Source: an uncultured Verrucomicrobia subdivision 3 bacterium (GTDB lineage Bacteria; Verrucomicrobiota; Verrucomicrobiia; Limisphaerales; UBA11358). From it: DNA of 64,000 bases. The stretch covers positions 1 through 64,000 of the forward strand of contig CAIQWB010000135.1 of assembly GCA_903875465.1 (NCBI GenBank). Reading direction: 5' to 3'. The notes below the pieces were generated by a model. The model was not told where the DNA came from, made no database searches, and was given only the letters and a program-made list of their open reading frames with translations. Below, piece by piece: positions 18,057 to 26,869 of the stretch; within the stretch, counting starts at the first letter, position 1, and every line of letters begins with the position of its first letter. Made by a program: the position numbers and the translations under genes.

Positions 18057-19007
18057 TCATGGGCGCTGGGCGCTGATGCGGTAGCAGGAGTTGGTCGACG
18101 GCGGGGTGTGATCGAGCAGCAACAGGTTGGTGCTGGTGCCGGCGGTCGCGGGAGTCACGGACTTCCAGGTGCGCAAATCGGTGGAGCGTTCCAAGGTGTA
18201 GGACCAATTGGTGCGGGTTTTTACAGAAACCGCCCAGACGCCGTTGGTAAAATAACCACTCAAATCTTGCACCGGCGGCGGGGGGAGGGTGAGGGTAAAA
18301 TAGGTGAGCGTGCCCTTCGCCAGAATGTCATCACCAAAGCCATCGTCCTGATAGCTGCTGATGGCGAGCGTATCCAACCGGAAATCGGTGATCGGCTGGC
18401 CGGGCTCAGTGTAGATGTTCGCGAACGTACTATAGGGCAGCCCGTCGGCCAATACTTGTCCGGCAATACTGGGGCTGCCGGCAGCGTGGGTCAGGGTTAT
18501 CTCGTAGGTGACGCCGGGGTGGAGGGTAAGGTTGTCGTAGGCAAAATAGAAGTCGTTGCTGGCATCGATCAGCGTGGCGTCCATGGAATCACCAAAGCCG
18601 GTGTCCGGAAAATAATCGAATTCGAAGAGATCGGGCGAATTCACGCCGGAGCGGGAATAGGTGGAGTTGGTGACTTCCGACCATTGGCAGAGACCGACCG
18701 CCAGCTCCGAACCATAATTGAAGGCCACGGCATTGCTCACTTGCAATTCGAAACTCACTGTGAAGGCGTCCTCCAATGCCAGGGTGGTGCCAAGCGGATG
18801 GGCGAAATAGCTGTTGGTCTGGGTGGAATCCCAGGTGACTTCCACATTCTGGTTGGTGGCGTTCCAATGGAACAGGTTGGTATCCCCAAAGACGTGCCAG
18901 CCATTGGTCAGGGGATCACGGCTAAAATCCTCAGTAAAGGTGGCGGCAGGGGACAAAGAAACGACAAACACGCCGGCCAAAGCCAGCAACACACAGACAA
19001 TCTTCAT
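18057..19007 (-). CDS. Secreted beta-rich protein behind a B12 riboswitch
   Basis: 316 residues. A Sec signal ([21 protein letters not shown]) precedes a domain starting [21 protein letters not shown], the common opening of concanavalin/LamG-like sandwich proteins. It has many Asp, Asn, Tyr and Phe in strands ([40 protein letters not shown]). The C-terminus has the [15 protein letters not shown] tail frequent on secreted Verrucomicrobiota proteins. It is not a recognised cobalamin-binding protein such as BtuF, BtuG or BtuB. The first ORF downstream of the riboswitch, it is followed by a pseudopilin. Surface capture of corrinoids or of a B12-dependent nutrient is conceivable but is only inference. 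Confidence 0.65.
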   Translation of the reverse strand: MKIVCVLLALAGVFVVSLSPAATFTEDFSRDPLTNGWHVFGDTNLFHWNATNQNVEVTWDSTQTNSYFAHPLGTTLALEDAFTVSFELQVSNAVAFNYGSELAVGLCQWSEVTNSTYSRSGVNSPDLFEFDYFPDTGFGDSMDATLIDASNDFYFAYDNLTLHPGVTYEITLTHAAGSPSIAGQVLADGLPYSTFANIYTEPGQPITDFRLDTLAISSYQDDGFGDDILAKGTLTYFTLTLPPPPVQDLSGYFTNGVWAVSVKTRTNWSYTLERSTDLRTWKSVTPATAGTSTNLLLLDHTPPSTNSCYRISAQRP

Positions 19008-19231
19008 TTAGGACTGATCTTTCAATTGGTCCGCCGGAAAACAATTCTGGCTGACGGGTTGGGTTGAGAGACCAGTGCGAAGCTGGGGGGAGTTTAAAAT
19101 GAAAACACCCCCAGACTCCGGCAAAACGGGGAATGAAGACATTCGACGAGCCCGGCCGAAAACAGATCGGCAGGCTGGCCTCATCCTTCTCTTTGCGGAG
19201 AAGTGCCCCGAAAACGTTCGGAGCCGACGAG
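19008..19231 (-). promoter_or_regulatory. Riboswitch expression-platform region
   Basis: About 220 nt between the aptamer and the start codon. It can form CTTCTC/GAGAAG (near 19182-19205) and a long-loop hairpin CTGGGGG/CCCCCCAG (about 19083-19114). No obvious U-run follows either, so control may act on translation or through Rho rather than an intrinsic terminator. Confidence 0.4.
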
Positions 19232-19372
19232 CGCAATCAAACCGGTATCCTGACTCCGGCTTCAGACCTCCTCCCGCCTTCCCGCTGTGAAGCAGTGGCA
19301 ATGGGATTCGTAGCCGATACAGTGGCGCAACCGTCCCGGATTCTCACCGGGTTCCCTGACATTTGACCGCAT
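19232..19372 (-). ncRNA. Cobalamin (adenosylcobalamin-class) riboswitch
   Basis: Read on the minus strand, the conserved core appears in order: AGGGAACCCGGUGAGAAUC, then CGCCACUGUAUCGGC, then GAAGCCGGAGUCAGGAUACC. The closing stem pairs GCGGUCAAA (19362-19370) with UUUGAUUGC (19233-19241), nine pairs including two GU. The first downstream gene encodes a secreted protein rather than a known corrinoid gene. The class is well defined by the B12-box-like AGUCAGGAUACC and the CCGGUGAGAAUCCGG stem. Confidence 0.93.
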
Positions 19373-19510
19373 ATGCAAACGGACTTGTGTCCGTCCTTTC
19401 AAAGAGCAGGGAAGGTTTTACACCCGTGGCATATTTTCACAAGCAAAAAATGTAAACTGTTCCGCACTTGCGCCAAACGGAGGTTCGGAACATAATCAGA
19501 CTCACAATTT

Positions 19511-20506
19511 ATGAGTAAAGCACCTATTCGTGTGGCGATCACCGGCGCGGCCGGCCAGATCGGTTATTCACTCCTGTTTCGCATCGCCTCGGGCGCCATG
19601 TTCGGACCGGACCAACCCGTCATTCTGCACCTCATTGAAATTCCCGATGAAAAAGCGCTCGCGGCCCTCGGCGGCGTGTGCATGGAATTGGATGACTGCG
19701 CCTTCCCGCTGCTCAAGGGCATCGTCCCCACGGCCAGCCTGGAGGAAGGTTTCAAGGGCGTCAATTGGGCCTTGCTCGTGGGTGCTGTGCCGCGCAAGCA
19801 AGGGATGGAACGCAAGGATTTGCTGGGCATCAATGGGAAGATTTTCACCGGCCAGGGCCAGGCCATCGCGAAGAACGCCGCCAGCGACGTGCGCGTGCTC
19901 GTGGTGGGGAATCCCTGCAACACGAATTCGCTCATCGCCATGAACAACGCCAAGGGCGTGCCCGGCGACCAGTTTTTCGCCATGACCATGCTGGACGAGA
20001 ACCGCGCCAAAACCCAGCTCGCCAAGAAGGCGGCGGTGGATATCACGGCCATCAGCAATCTCGCCATCTGGGGCAATCACAGCGCCACGATGTATCCTGA
20101 TTTCTTCAATACCAAGATCAATGGCCGCCTGGTGCCCGAGGTCATCGGCCATCGCGAATGGCTGGAGAAGGATTTCATCACCACGGTACAGCAGCGCGGC
20201 GCGGCCATCATCAAGGCGCGCGGCGTGAGCAGTGCCGCCAGCGCGGCCAACGCCGTGGTGGACACGGTCCGCAACCTCACAACCCCTACCAAGCCGGGCG
20301 ACTGGTTCAGCGTGGCGGTCAACAGCCCCGGTGCGTACGGCATTGAAAAAGGCCTGATCTTTAGCTATCCGATCCGCACGGACGGCAAGAAATGGGAAAT
20401 CGTGGAAGGCCTGCCGTTGAATGAATTCAGCAAGGCCAAGATCGCCGCAACCGAGGCCGAACTGAAGGAAGAAAAAGCGATGGTGGCAGATTTGCTGGCG
20501 AAGTAA
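19511..20506 (+). CDS. mdh: Malate dehydrogenase (NAD-dependent)
   Basis: 331 residues, interconverting malate and oxaloacetate in the TCA cycle. The NAD-binding glycine loop is [16 protein letters not shown]. Other landmarks are [15 protein letters not shown] (mobile-loop arginines), [13 protein letters not shown], the catalytic Asp/His pair region ([18 protein letters not shown]) and [15 protein letters not shown]. It fits the group-2 malate dehydrogenases related to cytosolic and chloroplast forms. It is a single gene with its own terminator, divergent from the riboswitch operon. Confidence 0.97.
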   Translation: MSKAPIRVAITGAAGQIGYSLLFRIASGAMFGPDQPVILHLIEIPDEKALAALGGVCMELDDCAFPLLKGIVPTASLEEGFKGVNWALLVGAVPRKQGMERKDLLGINGKIFTGQGQAIAKNAASDVRVLVVGNPCNTNSLIAMNNAKGVPGDQFFAMTMLDENRAKTQLAKKAAVDITAISNLAIWGNHSATMYPDFFNTKINGRLVPEVIGHREWLEKDFITTVQQRGAAIIKARGVSSAASAANAVVDTVRNLTTPTKPGDWFSVAVNSPGAYGIEKGLIFSYPIRTDGKKWEIVEGLPLNEFSKAKIAATEAELKEEKAMVADLLAK

Positions 20507-20535
20507 GTTTCGGCGGTAACGCCTGATTAATTAGT

Positions 20536-20574
20536 CCGCCGCCGAGCCACTGGTTCGGCGGCGGTATTCTTTTA
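20536..20574 (+). terminator. Rho-independent terminator after mdh
   Basis: A ten-pair stem CCGCCGCCGA with a 9-nt loop and its complement, followed by TATTCTTTT, 30 bp after the mdh stop. Confidence 0.85.
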
Positions 20575-20600
20575 AGCCGGCCACAGGAATTGATCAGAAC

Positions 20601-20996
20601 ATGAAGTGGAAACCGAAAATTGGCACGGTGGGCGAATTGGCCTTTAAGACGGAGGCCAGGCACGCCGTGGAGTTTGCCGGCAACGGCATGCCCGCGGTGC
20701 TGTCCACGCCCAACCTGATTGGCTTCGTTGAGCGCACCGCCCGCGATACGATGTCGGGCTTCCTCGATGCCAACGAGCGTTCCGTTGGCATCGAAATTGA
20801 AATCCGGCATCTGGCCCCCACGCTGGTGGGCGGTACGGTGCATTGCACCGCCCGGATCATTCAGGTGGATGAGCGCAAGGTGAGTTTTCAGGTCGAGGCC
20901 CGCGACGCCCACGAAGTCATTGCGCGCGGCCTGCACCAGCGCGCGGTGATTCGCACGGAGAGTTTTACCCGCCGGGTGCAGGCCAAAGCGGGTTGA
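20601..20996 (+). CDS. Hotdog-fold thioesterase (FlK-like)
   Basis: 131 residues. It resembles the thioesterase family that includes fluoroacetyl-CoA thioesterase: EARHAVEFAGNGMPAVLSTPNLIGFVERTA, then VGIEIEIRHLAPTLVGGTVHCTARI and FQVEARDAHEVIARGLHQRAVI. The conserved threonine, glutamate and histidine positions of the FlK catalytic set (STP, VE, RHLAPT) seem present. The usual role of such proteins is hydrolysis of small acyl-CoA esters; fluoroacetate itself is not implied. It stands alone after the mdh terminator. Confidence 0.82.
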   Translation: MKWKPKIGTVGELAFKTEARHAVEFAGNGMPAVLSTPNLIGFVERTARDTMSGFLDANERSVGIEIEIRHLAPTLVGGTVHCTARIIQVDERKVSFQVEARDAHEVIARGLHQRAVIRTESFTRRVQAKAG

Positions 20997-21084
20997 GCCG
21001 GGACGGCGGGAGCTTTAAGTTCTAACGTCCTGTGGATTTTGGCTGGCGGAGGGTCGGGGCATTCTTTAGGCTGCGCGCATACTA

Positions 21085-22140
21085 ATGCCGGCATTGCTTA
21101 CACTTGCAACTGAAGACTTGCAACATGTGCTGACCCACACCGGTGCAATGTGGGAATCCGCGCGGGGTCAGTCTTTCTTTATCACCGGGGGCACGGGGTT
21201 TTTTGGCCTGTGGCTGTTGGAAAGTTTTGCCCATGCCAATGACCAATTGCAGTTGGGGATGCGGGCTACCATCCTCACCCGGGATCCGGCGCGCCTGGCC
21301 ATTACCATTCCCCATTTATTCGCCCGGCAGGATTTGAGGTGGCTGGCGGGAGATGTCCGATCATTTCGCTTTCCGCCAGGAAATTTTACCCACGTCGTTC
21401 ATGCTGCCACGGCGGCCAGCGCGCAGCTGAATGAAACGAACCCCCGGGAAATGCTGGATGTGATCGTGGCCGGCACCCACCGGGTGCTGGATTTTGCCGA
21501 CCAGGCCGGGACCAGCAAATTGCTGCTCACTAGCTCCGGGGCGATATACGGCCGCCAACCCGCAGACTTGATCCGGGTGCCGGAGGATTATGCCGGCGCC
21601 CCGGATCCGTTGCTACCGGGTTCGGCCTATGGGCTGGGCAAGCGCGTGGCTGAGCATCTTTGCGCGGTGCGGTGCCCGCAGTTTGGTTGCGAAGCCAAAA
21701 TTGCCCGGGGGTTTGCCTTTGTGGGCCCCCATCTGCCCTTGGACGCACATTTTGCCATCGGGAATTTCATCCGCGATGCCTTGCAAGGGAGATCCATTCG
21801 GGTGAACGGTGACGGCACACCCCGGCGCAGCTATCTTTACGCGGCAGACCTGGCCATCTGGTTGTGGACGATCCTGTTCCAAGGCACCTCCAACCGGGCT
21901 TATAACGTGGGATCGGCGGACGACGTGAGCATTGCCGAGCTGGCCGAAACGGTTCGTCAGACTTTGGGTGGTCCAGGCCCGGTGGAAATTTCCTCGTCCG
22001 CCGTGCCCGGCCGGGCGGTGTCGCGCTATATTCCCTCTTTGGAGCGGGCCGCCGTGGATTTGGGCTTGCAGGCAAGGGTGCCACTGACCGAAGCTATCCG
22101 CCGCACCGCCCAATGGCATCAAACCCCATTTGCGGTTTAG
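21085..22140 (+). CDS. NAD-dependent epimerase/dehydratase (extended SDR)
   Basis: 351 residues. The N-terminal Rossmann loop is ITGGTGFFGLWLLESF. The active-site segment has LTSSGAIYGRQP and, later, GSAYGLGKRVAEHLC, giving the Ser and a Y-x3-K (YGLGK). Substrate-domain features are RGFAFVGPHLPLD, DGTPRRSYLYAADLAIWLW and YNVGSADDVSIAEL, as in UDP-galactose epimerase-like and nucleotide-sugar dehydratase-like enzymes. It opens the glycan gene run and is followed 15 bp later by a ThDP enzyme, suggesting it prepares or finishes an activated sugar. The nucleotide and sugar cannot be read from sequence. Confidence 0.87.
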   Translation: MPALLTLATEDLQHVLTHTGAMWESARGQSFFITGGTGFFGLWLLESFAHANDQLQLGMRATILTRDPARLAITIPHLFARQDLRWLAGDVRSFRFPPGNFTHVVHAATAASAQLNETNPREMLDVIVAGTHRVLDFADQAGTSKLLLTSSGAIYGRQPADLIRVPEDYAGAPDPLLPGSAYGLGKRVAEHLCAVRCPQFGCEAKIARGFAFVGPHLPLDAHFAIGNFIRDALQGRSIRVNGDGTPRRSYLYAADLAIWLWTILFQGTSNRAYNVGSADDVSIAELAETVRQTLGGPGPVEISSSAVPGRAVSRYIPSLERAAVDLGLQARVPLTEAIRRTAQWHQTPFAV

Positions 22141-22155
22141 GTTCGCTTGTTAATT

Positions 22156-23961
22156 ATGATTCGGGTTGCTGATTATATCGCCCAAACTCTGGTTCGCCAC
22201 GGTGTCCGCCATGTTTTCCTGGTCACCGGCGGCGGGGCCATGCATTTGAATGACGCTTTGGGGCGTTGTCCCGGACTCGAACTGGTCTGCTGCCACCACG
22301 AGCAGGCTTGCGCCATGGCCGCCGAAGGTTATTTTCGCACGTCCCATCGACTGGCGGCGGTCAATGTCACCACCGGTCCCGGGGCGACGAATGCCATTAC
22401 CGGGGTATACGGCGCCTACGTGGATTCCATGGCCATGGTGGTGGTTTCTGGTCAGTCCAAGTGGGAAACCCTGGTGCGCAGCACCCCCCTTCCCTTGCGG
22501 CAGTTGGGCGATCAGGAGGTGGATATTATCAGGATGGTGGCGGGCATCACCAAATACAGTGTGTTGGTGAAGGATCCGCTAAGCATAAGGTACCACTTGG
22601 AAAGGGCCTTGCATTTGGCCTTGAACGGCCGGCCCGGGCCCGTCTGGCTGGATGTGCCCATCAATGTCCAGGCCACCAAAGTGAATCCGGCGGCCTTGAC
22701 CGCCTATGATCCAGCCGAGGACGCGCCGGCTTATTCGACGGCTGATTTGGGCGCCGCCGTGCAAGCGATCATCGCACGTTTGCAAACGGCCGAACGACCG
22801 GTGATTTACGCAGGGACGGGCATCCGGCTGGCGGGTCAATATGAACTCTTTCTGGAACTGGCAGGACGGCTGGGCGTTCCAGTGGCGACGGCCTGGAATT
22901 CCAATGATTTATTAATGGACGACCATCCCGCCTATGCCGGGCGGCCCGGATCACTGGGCAATCGCGCGGGTAATTTTACCGTGCAGAACGCAGATTTCCT
23001 ACTGATCTTGGGCAGCCGCCTGAACATCCGGCAGGTGAGCTATAATTGGGAAAACTTTGCGCCCCGGGCGTTCAAGGCCATGGTGGATGTGGATGCGGCC
23101 GAGCTCCAAAAACCAACCCTGAGTATTGACCTGCCCGTGCATGTGGATTTGCGCGACTTCCTCCCCGCCCTGGCGGAGGCCACCACCAACTGGCAGCCCC
23201 GCCACACCGGCTGGCTGGTTTGGTGTCGCGAGCGGTTGACCCGTTATCCGGTGGTTCTGCCCGAATATTGGGCGATCGCCGACAAGGTTAATCCCTACTG
23301 TTTTATGGACCGCCTGTTCAAACGGCTGGCGGAAAACGAACTGGTCGCCTGTGGGGATGGCACCGCCTGTGTGACTGCATTTCAGGCGGCGACCATCAAG
23401 CCCGGGCAGCGCCTGTTCCACAATTCTGGTTGCGCTTCGATGGGTTATGATTTACCGGCCGCCATTGGCGTGGCCATGGCGTTTCCAGGCCGCCGGGTCA
23501 TTTGTCTGGCGGGCGATGGCAGCATCATGATGAATTTGCAGGAACTACAAACGATTGTGGGCCGCCAGTTGCCCGTGAAAATTTTCATCCTGAATAACAT
23601 GGGCTATCATTCCATCCGCCAGACCCAGCAGAACTTTTTTGCCGATAATATCGTCGGCTGCGGCACGGACTCCGGGCTGAGTTTTCCCGACTTTGGCCGG
23701 CTGGCCCTGGCCTTTGGGCTGCCTTTCCAGCGCTGTCATCGTCACGCCGAACTGGATGCCACCATTGCGGAAACCCTGGCCAGCCCGGGCGCGGCGGTTT
23801 GCGAGATCATGCTCGATTTGGCACAAGTCTTTTCCCCCAAGCTCACTTCCCGCAAACTGGAGGATGGTCGCATGGTGTCCTCTCCCTTGGAGGACATGGC
23901 GCCGTTCCTCAGCCGGGAGGAATTGCAAGCGAACATGGTGACGCCAATTTCAGTCTCGTAA
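22156..23961 (+). CDS. ThDP-binding enzyme, acetolactate-synthase-like
   Basis: About 601 residues from the ATG at 22156; the track start at 22147 is a TTG three codons earlier. The PYR domain carries the catalytic Glu in CHHEQACAMAAEGYFR. The central domain has VIYAGTGIRLAGQYELFLELA. The PP domain has the ThDP/Mg motif AGDGSIMMNLQELQTIV ending ILNN. Acetolactate synthase relatives perform decarboxylative carboligation. Some homologues in glycan loci (YerE/AurH type) add two-carbon branches to keto sugars. No small regulatory subunit or ilvC is nearby, and the next genes are an SDR, a cyclase and a NeuB-like gene, so a sugar-modifying role is more likely than branched-chain amino-acid synthesis. 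Confidence 0.85.
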   Translation: MIRVADYIAQTLVRHGVRHVFLVTGGGAMHLNDALGRCPGLELVCCHHEQACAMAAEGYFRTSHRLAAVNVTTGPGATNAITGVYGAYVDSMAMVVVSGQSKWETLVRSTPLPLRQLGDQEVDIIRMVAGITKYSVLVKDPLSIRYHLERALHLALNGRPGPVWLDVPINVQATKVNPAALTAYDPAEDAPAYSTADLGAAVQAIIARLQTAERPVIYAGTGIRLAGQYELFLELAGRLGVPVATAWNSNDLLMDDHPAYAGRPGSLGNRAGNFTVQNADFLLILGSRLNIRQVSYNWENFAPRAFKAMVDVDAAELQKPTLSIDLPVHVDLRDFLPALAEATTNWQPRHTGWLVWCRERLTRYPVVLPEYWAIADKVNPYCFMDRLFKRLAENELVACGDGTACVTAFQAATIKPGQRLFHNSGCASMGYDLPAAIGVAMAFPGRRVICLAGDGSIMMNLQELQTIVGRQLPVKIFILNNMGYHSIRQTQQNFFADNIVGCGTDSGLSFPDFGRLALAFGLPFQRCHRHAELDATIAETLASPGAAVCEIMLDLAQVFSPKLTSRKLEDGRMVSSPLEDMAPFLSREELQANMVTPISVS

Positions 23962-23965
23962 ACAC

Positions 23966-24637
23966 ATGCCCGCACGCACTGTATTAATCACCGGAGGCAG
24001 TCGGGGGATTGGCGCGGCCATTGCAGCTCTGCTCGTCGCCCGGGGTGACCAGGTGGTGACGCCATCGCGCGCGAGCCTGGATTTGGCCAACCCTGATTCC
24101 ATTGAACAATTTCTGGCCGGGAATCGCGAGTTGCCCGTGGACATCTTGATCAACAATGCGGGCATCAACCTCCTCAACAACCTGGCGGAAATCCCTCCGG
24201 GTGACTGGCAGTCGATGTTGCAAACCAATTTGAACGCCGCGCTGCGGCTCACGCAAGCCTATGTGCCGGGCATGCGGACGCGCAAATGGGGTCGAATTCT
24301 CAATCTTAGCACCATTTTTAGCCTGGTGACGAAGGAGCGCCGGGCGGCCTACTCCATAACCAAGGCGGCCTTGAACGCGCTCACGCGCAGCACAGCGGTC
24401 GAATACGGCCCGGACGGAGTTCTGGCCAATGCCCTGGCGCCCGGATACGTGGATACCGCGCTCACGCGGCAAAATAATTCCCCGTCCGCCATCCAGGCCA
24501 TCGCTGCCAACATTCCCCTGCGGCGACTCGCCCGAACCGAGGAACTGGCCCAGGTGGCCGCCTTCCTGGTCTCGGAGAACAACACCTATCTGACAGGACA
24601 AACCATTGTGGTGGACGGCGGGTTTACCTGCCAATAA
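23966..24637 (+). CDS. SDR oxidoreductase in glycan cluster
   Basis: 223 residues, a classical SDR with TGGSRGIGAAIAALL, ILINNAGINLLNN, the catalytic Ser in LNLSTIFS, YSITK and a C-terminal LTGQTIVVDGG. It resembles FabG-type ketoreductases. Only four bases separate it from the ThDP gene and 12 from the cyclase gene, so the three are surely co-transcribed. A natural reading is reduction of the keto product made by the ThDP enzyme or by the cyclase. A general fatty-acid role is less likely in this context. Confidence 0.85.
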   Translation: MPARTVLITGGSRGIGAAIAALLVARGDQVVTPSRASLDLANPDSIEQFLAGNRELPVDILINNAGINLLNNLAEIPPGDWQSMLQTNLNAALRLTQAYVPGMRTRKWGRILNLSTIFSLVTKERRAAYSITKAALNALTRSTAVEYGPDGVLANALAPGYVDTALTRQNNSPSAIQAIAANIPLRRLARTEELAQVAAFLVSENNTYLTGQTIVVDGGFTCQ

Positions 24638-24649
24638 TGCTTTTATCTC

Positions 24650-25720
24650 ATGCTCACTATTAAAAGTCGGGACCGTAATTATACGGTGCAAGTGTGCGCG
24701 GACCTGCCAGCGGCCTTGCAGTCCGTGTCCCGTCCCGAGCGCGCCTTGTACCTGGTTGACCGAGCTATGATCCAGCTTTACGGACCGGCTCTAGCTGGCA
24801 TTGCCGAGCAGTGCGTCGTGCTGGAGGCCAAGGAGGAACAAAAGTCGTTTGAACAATTCACCCCGGTGTTTCTGGAATTGCTCCAGCGCGGCTTGAAGCG
24901 GGACGGAGTGCTGGTGGTGATCGGGGGCGGGGTGCTGCAGGACATCGGTTGTTTTATTGCCTCCGTTCTGTTCCGCGGCCTGTATTGGGAACTGGTGCCC
25001 ACCACCCTGCTGGCCCAGGCGGACAGTTGCATTGGCAGCAAAAGCTCAATCAATATCGGTCCTTACAAAAATCAGATTGGCACTTTTTACCCGCCGGGAC
25101 GCGTACTGCTCACCAGTTCCATCCTGCGCACCCTGCCGGGGGATGAAATCCGCTCTGGCCTGGGCGAAGTAATTAAGTTGCAACTGCTGCACGGACCAGA
25201 CGGCTTTGACGAACTGATGGCGGATTTGGCAGCTATGAACGCCGAAAACCAGCCTGCCCTACTCACCAAGTGGGTGCTGCGTTCCCTGGCGGTCAAACAG
25301 CCCTATATTGAAGCCGATGAATTTGACCGGGGTATCCGCAACCTCCTAAATTACGGGCACACCTTCGGCCACGCGTACGAATCCGCCACGCATTTTGGCA
25401 TTCCGCACGGCATCGCGGTCATTCTGGGCATGCTGACGGCGACGCATCTTTCCGTCCGGTTGGGGCTCGCCACTCCGGAACATTTTGCAGACTTAAAAAA
25501 ACGCCTGGCCCCCTGGCATCAGCCGTATGGCGCGACCCTCCAACAAGCCGATCTGGCTGCCATTTTCACGGCCATTCGCCACGACAAAAAAAATACGGGC
25601 GATGCGGTCAACTGCATCCTCACCGCCGGCCCGGGCCGCATGGAAAAACGCCGGGTGGATTTCCAGCACGAATTAATGCCGTCAGTCACCGCTTTCATCC
25701 AGCAGGAACTGGCCCAATGA
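24650..25720 (+). CDS. 3-dehydroquinate-synthase-like sugar-phosphate cyclase
   Basis: 356 residues of the DHQS superfamily (NAD- and metal-dependent cyclases of keto-sugar phosphates). Conserved parts are VIGGGVLQDIGCFIAS, VPTTLLAQADSCIGSKSSIN, KNQIGTFYPP, the metal-ligand Glu in SGLGEVIKL, NYGHTFGHAYES and IPHGIAVILGM (metal His residues). The GSKSSIN segment replaces the GGKTGVN loop of true AroB, and the protein sits in a glycan locus, not with aro genes. Both facts suggest a dedicated cyclase or a lyase-like relative rather than the shikimate enzyme. Candidate products include a cyclitol or a deoxy-inosose; none is proven. Confidence 0.8.
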   Translation: MLTIKSRDRNYTVQVCADLPAALQSVSRPERALYLVDRAMIQLYGPALAGIAEQCVVLEAKEEQKSFEQFTPVFLELLQRGLKRDGVLVVIGGGVLQDIGCFIASVLFRGLYWELVPTTLLAQADSCIGSKSSINIGPYKNQIGTFYPPGRVLLTSSILRTLPGDEIRSGLGEVIKLQLLHGPDGFDELMADLAAMNAENQPALLTKWVLRSLAVKQPYIEADEFDRGIRNLLNYGHTFGHAYESATHFGIPHGIAVILGMLTATHLSVRLGLATPEHFADLKKRLAPWHQPYGATLQQADLAAIFTAIRHDKKNTGDAVNCILTAGPGRMEKRRVDFQHELMPSVTAFIQQELAQ

Positions 25721-25780
25721 AAACCGTCCCCCACCCCCAACTTTAGGTCGCCAATCTTTGATCACCCCCAACCACCGCCC

Positions 25781-26869
25781 ATGAAACGGGATATTTTCGA
25801 AAATCTCTTTGTCCTTGAAATGACCAACAACCACCAGGGCAGCCTGGAACGCGCGCTCGCGATCGTTCACGAGCACAGCCGGGTGGTGCGGTTCAACAAT
25901 GTCCGGGCCGCCATCAAACTGCAAATCCGGGATGTGGACGCCTTCATCCATAAGGATTTTCGCGGGCGCACCGATGTCCGTTATATCAAGCGGGTGCTGG
26001 ACACCCGCCTCACCAAGGCGGATTACACCATCCTGGTGGAGGCCATCAAGAAAAGTGGGTGCATTCCGATGGCCACCCCATTTGACGAAAAATCCGTGGA
26101 TTTGTGCGTGGAGTTCAATCTGCCCATCATCAAGATTGCCAGCGCCGACAGCAATGACTGGATGCTGATCGAGCGCATCGCCGCCACCCGCAAACCCTGC
26201 ATCATTTCCTTCGGCGGGACGCCGCTCAAGGACATGGACGACGTGGTGACCTTTTTCGAGAACCGCAATATCCCGCTTGCCATAAATCATTGCATTGCCG
26301 CCTATCCCCATGAGGACTCCGAATGCGAACTGGACCAGATCGATTTTTTCAAGAATCGCTATCCAGGTCACACCATCGGTTGGTCCAGCCATGAGTGCCG
26401 GGACTGGGCCACCTCCATGCACATCGCCTACGCCAAGGGGGCCCGCACCTTTGAACGGCATATTGACATTAACAATGACGGTTTTAAAGTGGCCGATTAT
26501 TCTTCGCTGCCCAGCCAGGTCGATCAATGGTTCAAGGCGTTTCATAAAGCTGTGGAATTCTGTGGCACGGCCAGCACCGAGCGGAAAAACCCGCTGGTCA
26601 AGGAAACCGCCTATCTGGATAGTTACATTCGTGGCATTTATGCCCGGCGCGATCTGGCACCCGGTCAGACCTTGAGCGAAGAGGATATTTATCTGGCCAT
26701 TCCCCTACAAAAAGGCCAGTTATCCTGCCGGGAACTCATGCTGGGCCGCTTTGGTCATAAAATGACCCAAGCCTGCCCCAAAGATGCACCGTTACTCATC
26801 GACCTGGTAGATTCCCCGTATTCCCAAAACGAGTCTTTGAAACAATTGATCTACCAGCGCGGTTTATGA
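25781..26869 (+). CDS. NeuB-family synthase with SAF domain
   Basis: 362 residues. The N-terminal NeuB barrel has [58 protein letters not shown] and the GWSSHE plus [12 protein letters not shown] active-site segments. The last 80 residues form a SAF/antifreeze-like domain ([20 protein letters not shown]). The family condenses phosphoenolpyruvate with an aldose to make nine-carbon 2-keto-3-deoxy acids such as sialic, legionaminic or pseudaminic acid. No CMP-sugar synthetase (NeuA) or hydrolysing epimerase (NeuC) is seen here, so the acceptor sugar may be unusual. It lies 60 bp after the cyclase and overlaps the next glycosyltransferase by four bases. Confidence 0.87.
   Translation: MKRDIFENLFVLEMTNNHQGSLERALAIVHEHSRVVRFNNVRAAIKLQIRDVDAFIHKDFRGRTDVRYIKRVLDTRLTKADYTILVEAIKKSGCIPMATPFDEKSVDLCVEFNLPIIKIASADSNDWMLIERIAATRKPCIISFGGTPLKDMDDVVTFFENRNIPLAINHCIAAYPHEDSECELDQIDFFKNRYPGHTIGWSSHECRDWATSMHIAYAKGARTFERHIDINNDGFKVADYSSLPSQVDQWFKAFHKAVEFCGTASTERKNPLVKETAYLDSYIRGIYARRDLAPGQTLSEEDIYLAIPLQKGQLSCRELMLGRFGHKMTQACPKDAPLLIDLVDSPYSQNESLKQLIYQRGL

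Noticed and set aside
18060-18207. Longer pseudopilin starts
   Set aside because: They give an implausibly long prepilin leader, while the ATG at 17925 has a GGAG site and a ten-residue leader.
22156-23961. Calling the ThDP enzyme ilvB
   Set aside because: No ilvN/ilvC neighbours and a glycan-locus context; only the superfamily is supported.
24650-25720. Calling the cyclase aroB
   Set aside because: The active-site loop differs (GSKSSIN) and the gene sits in a glycan operon, so a housekeeping dehydroquinate synthase assignment is not safe.
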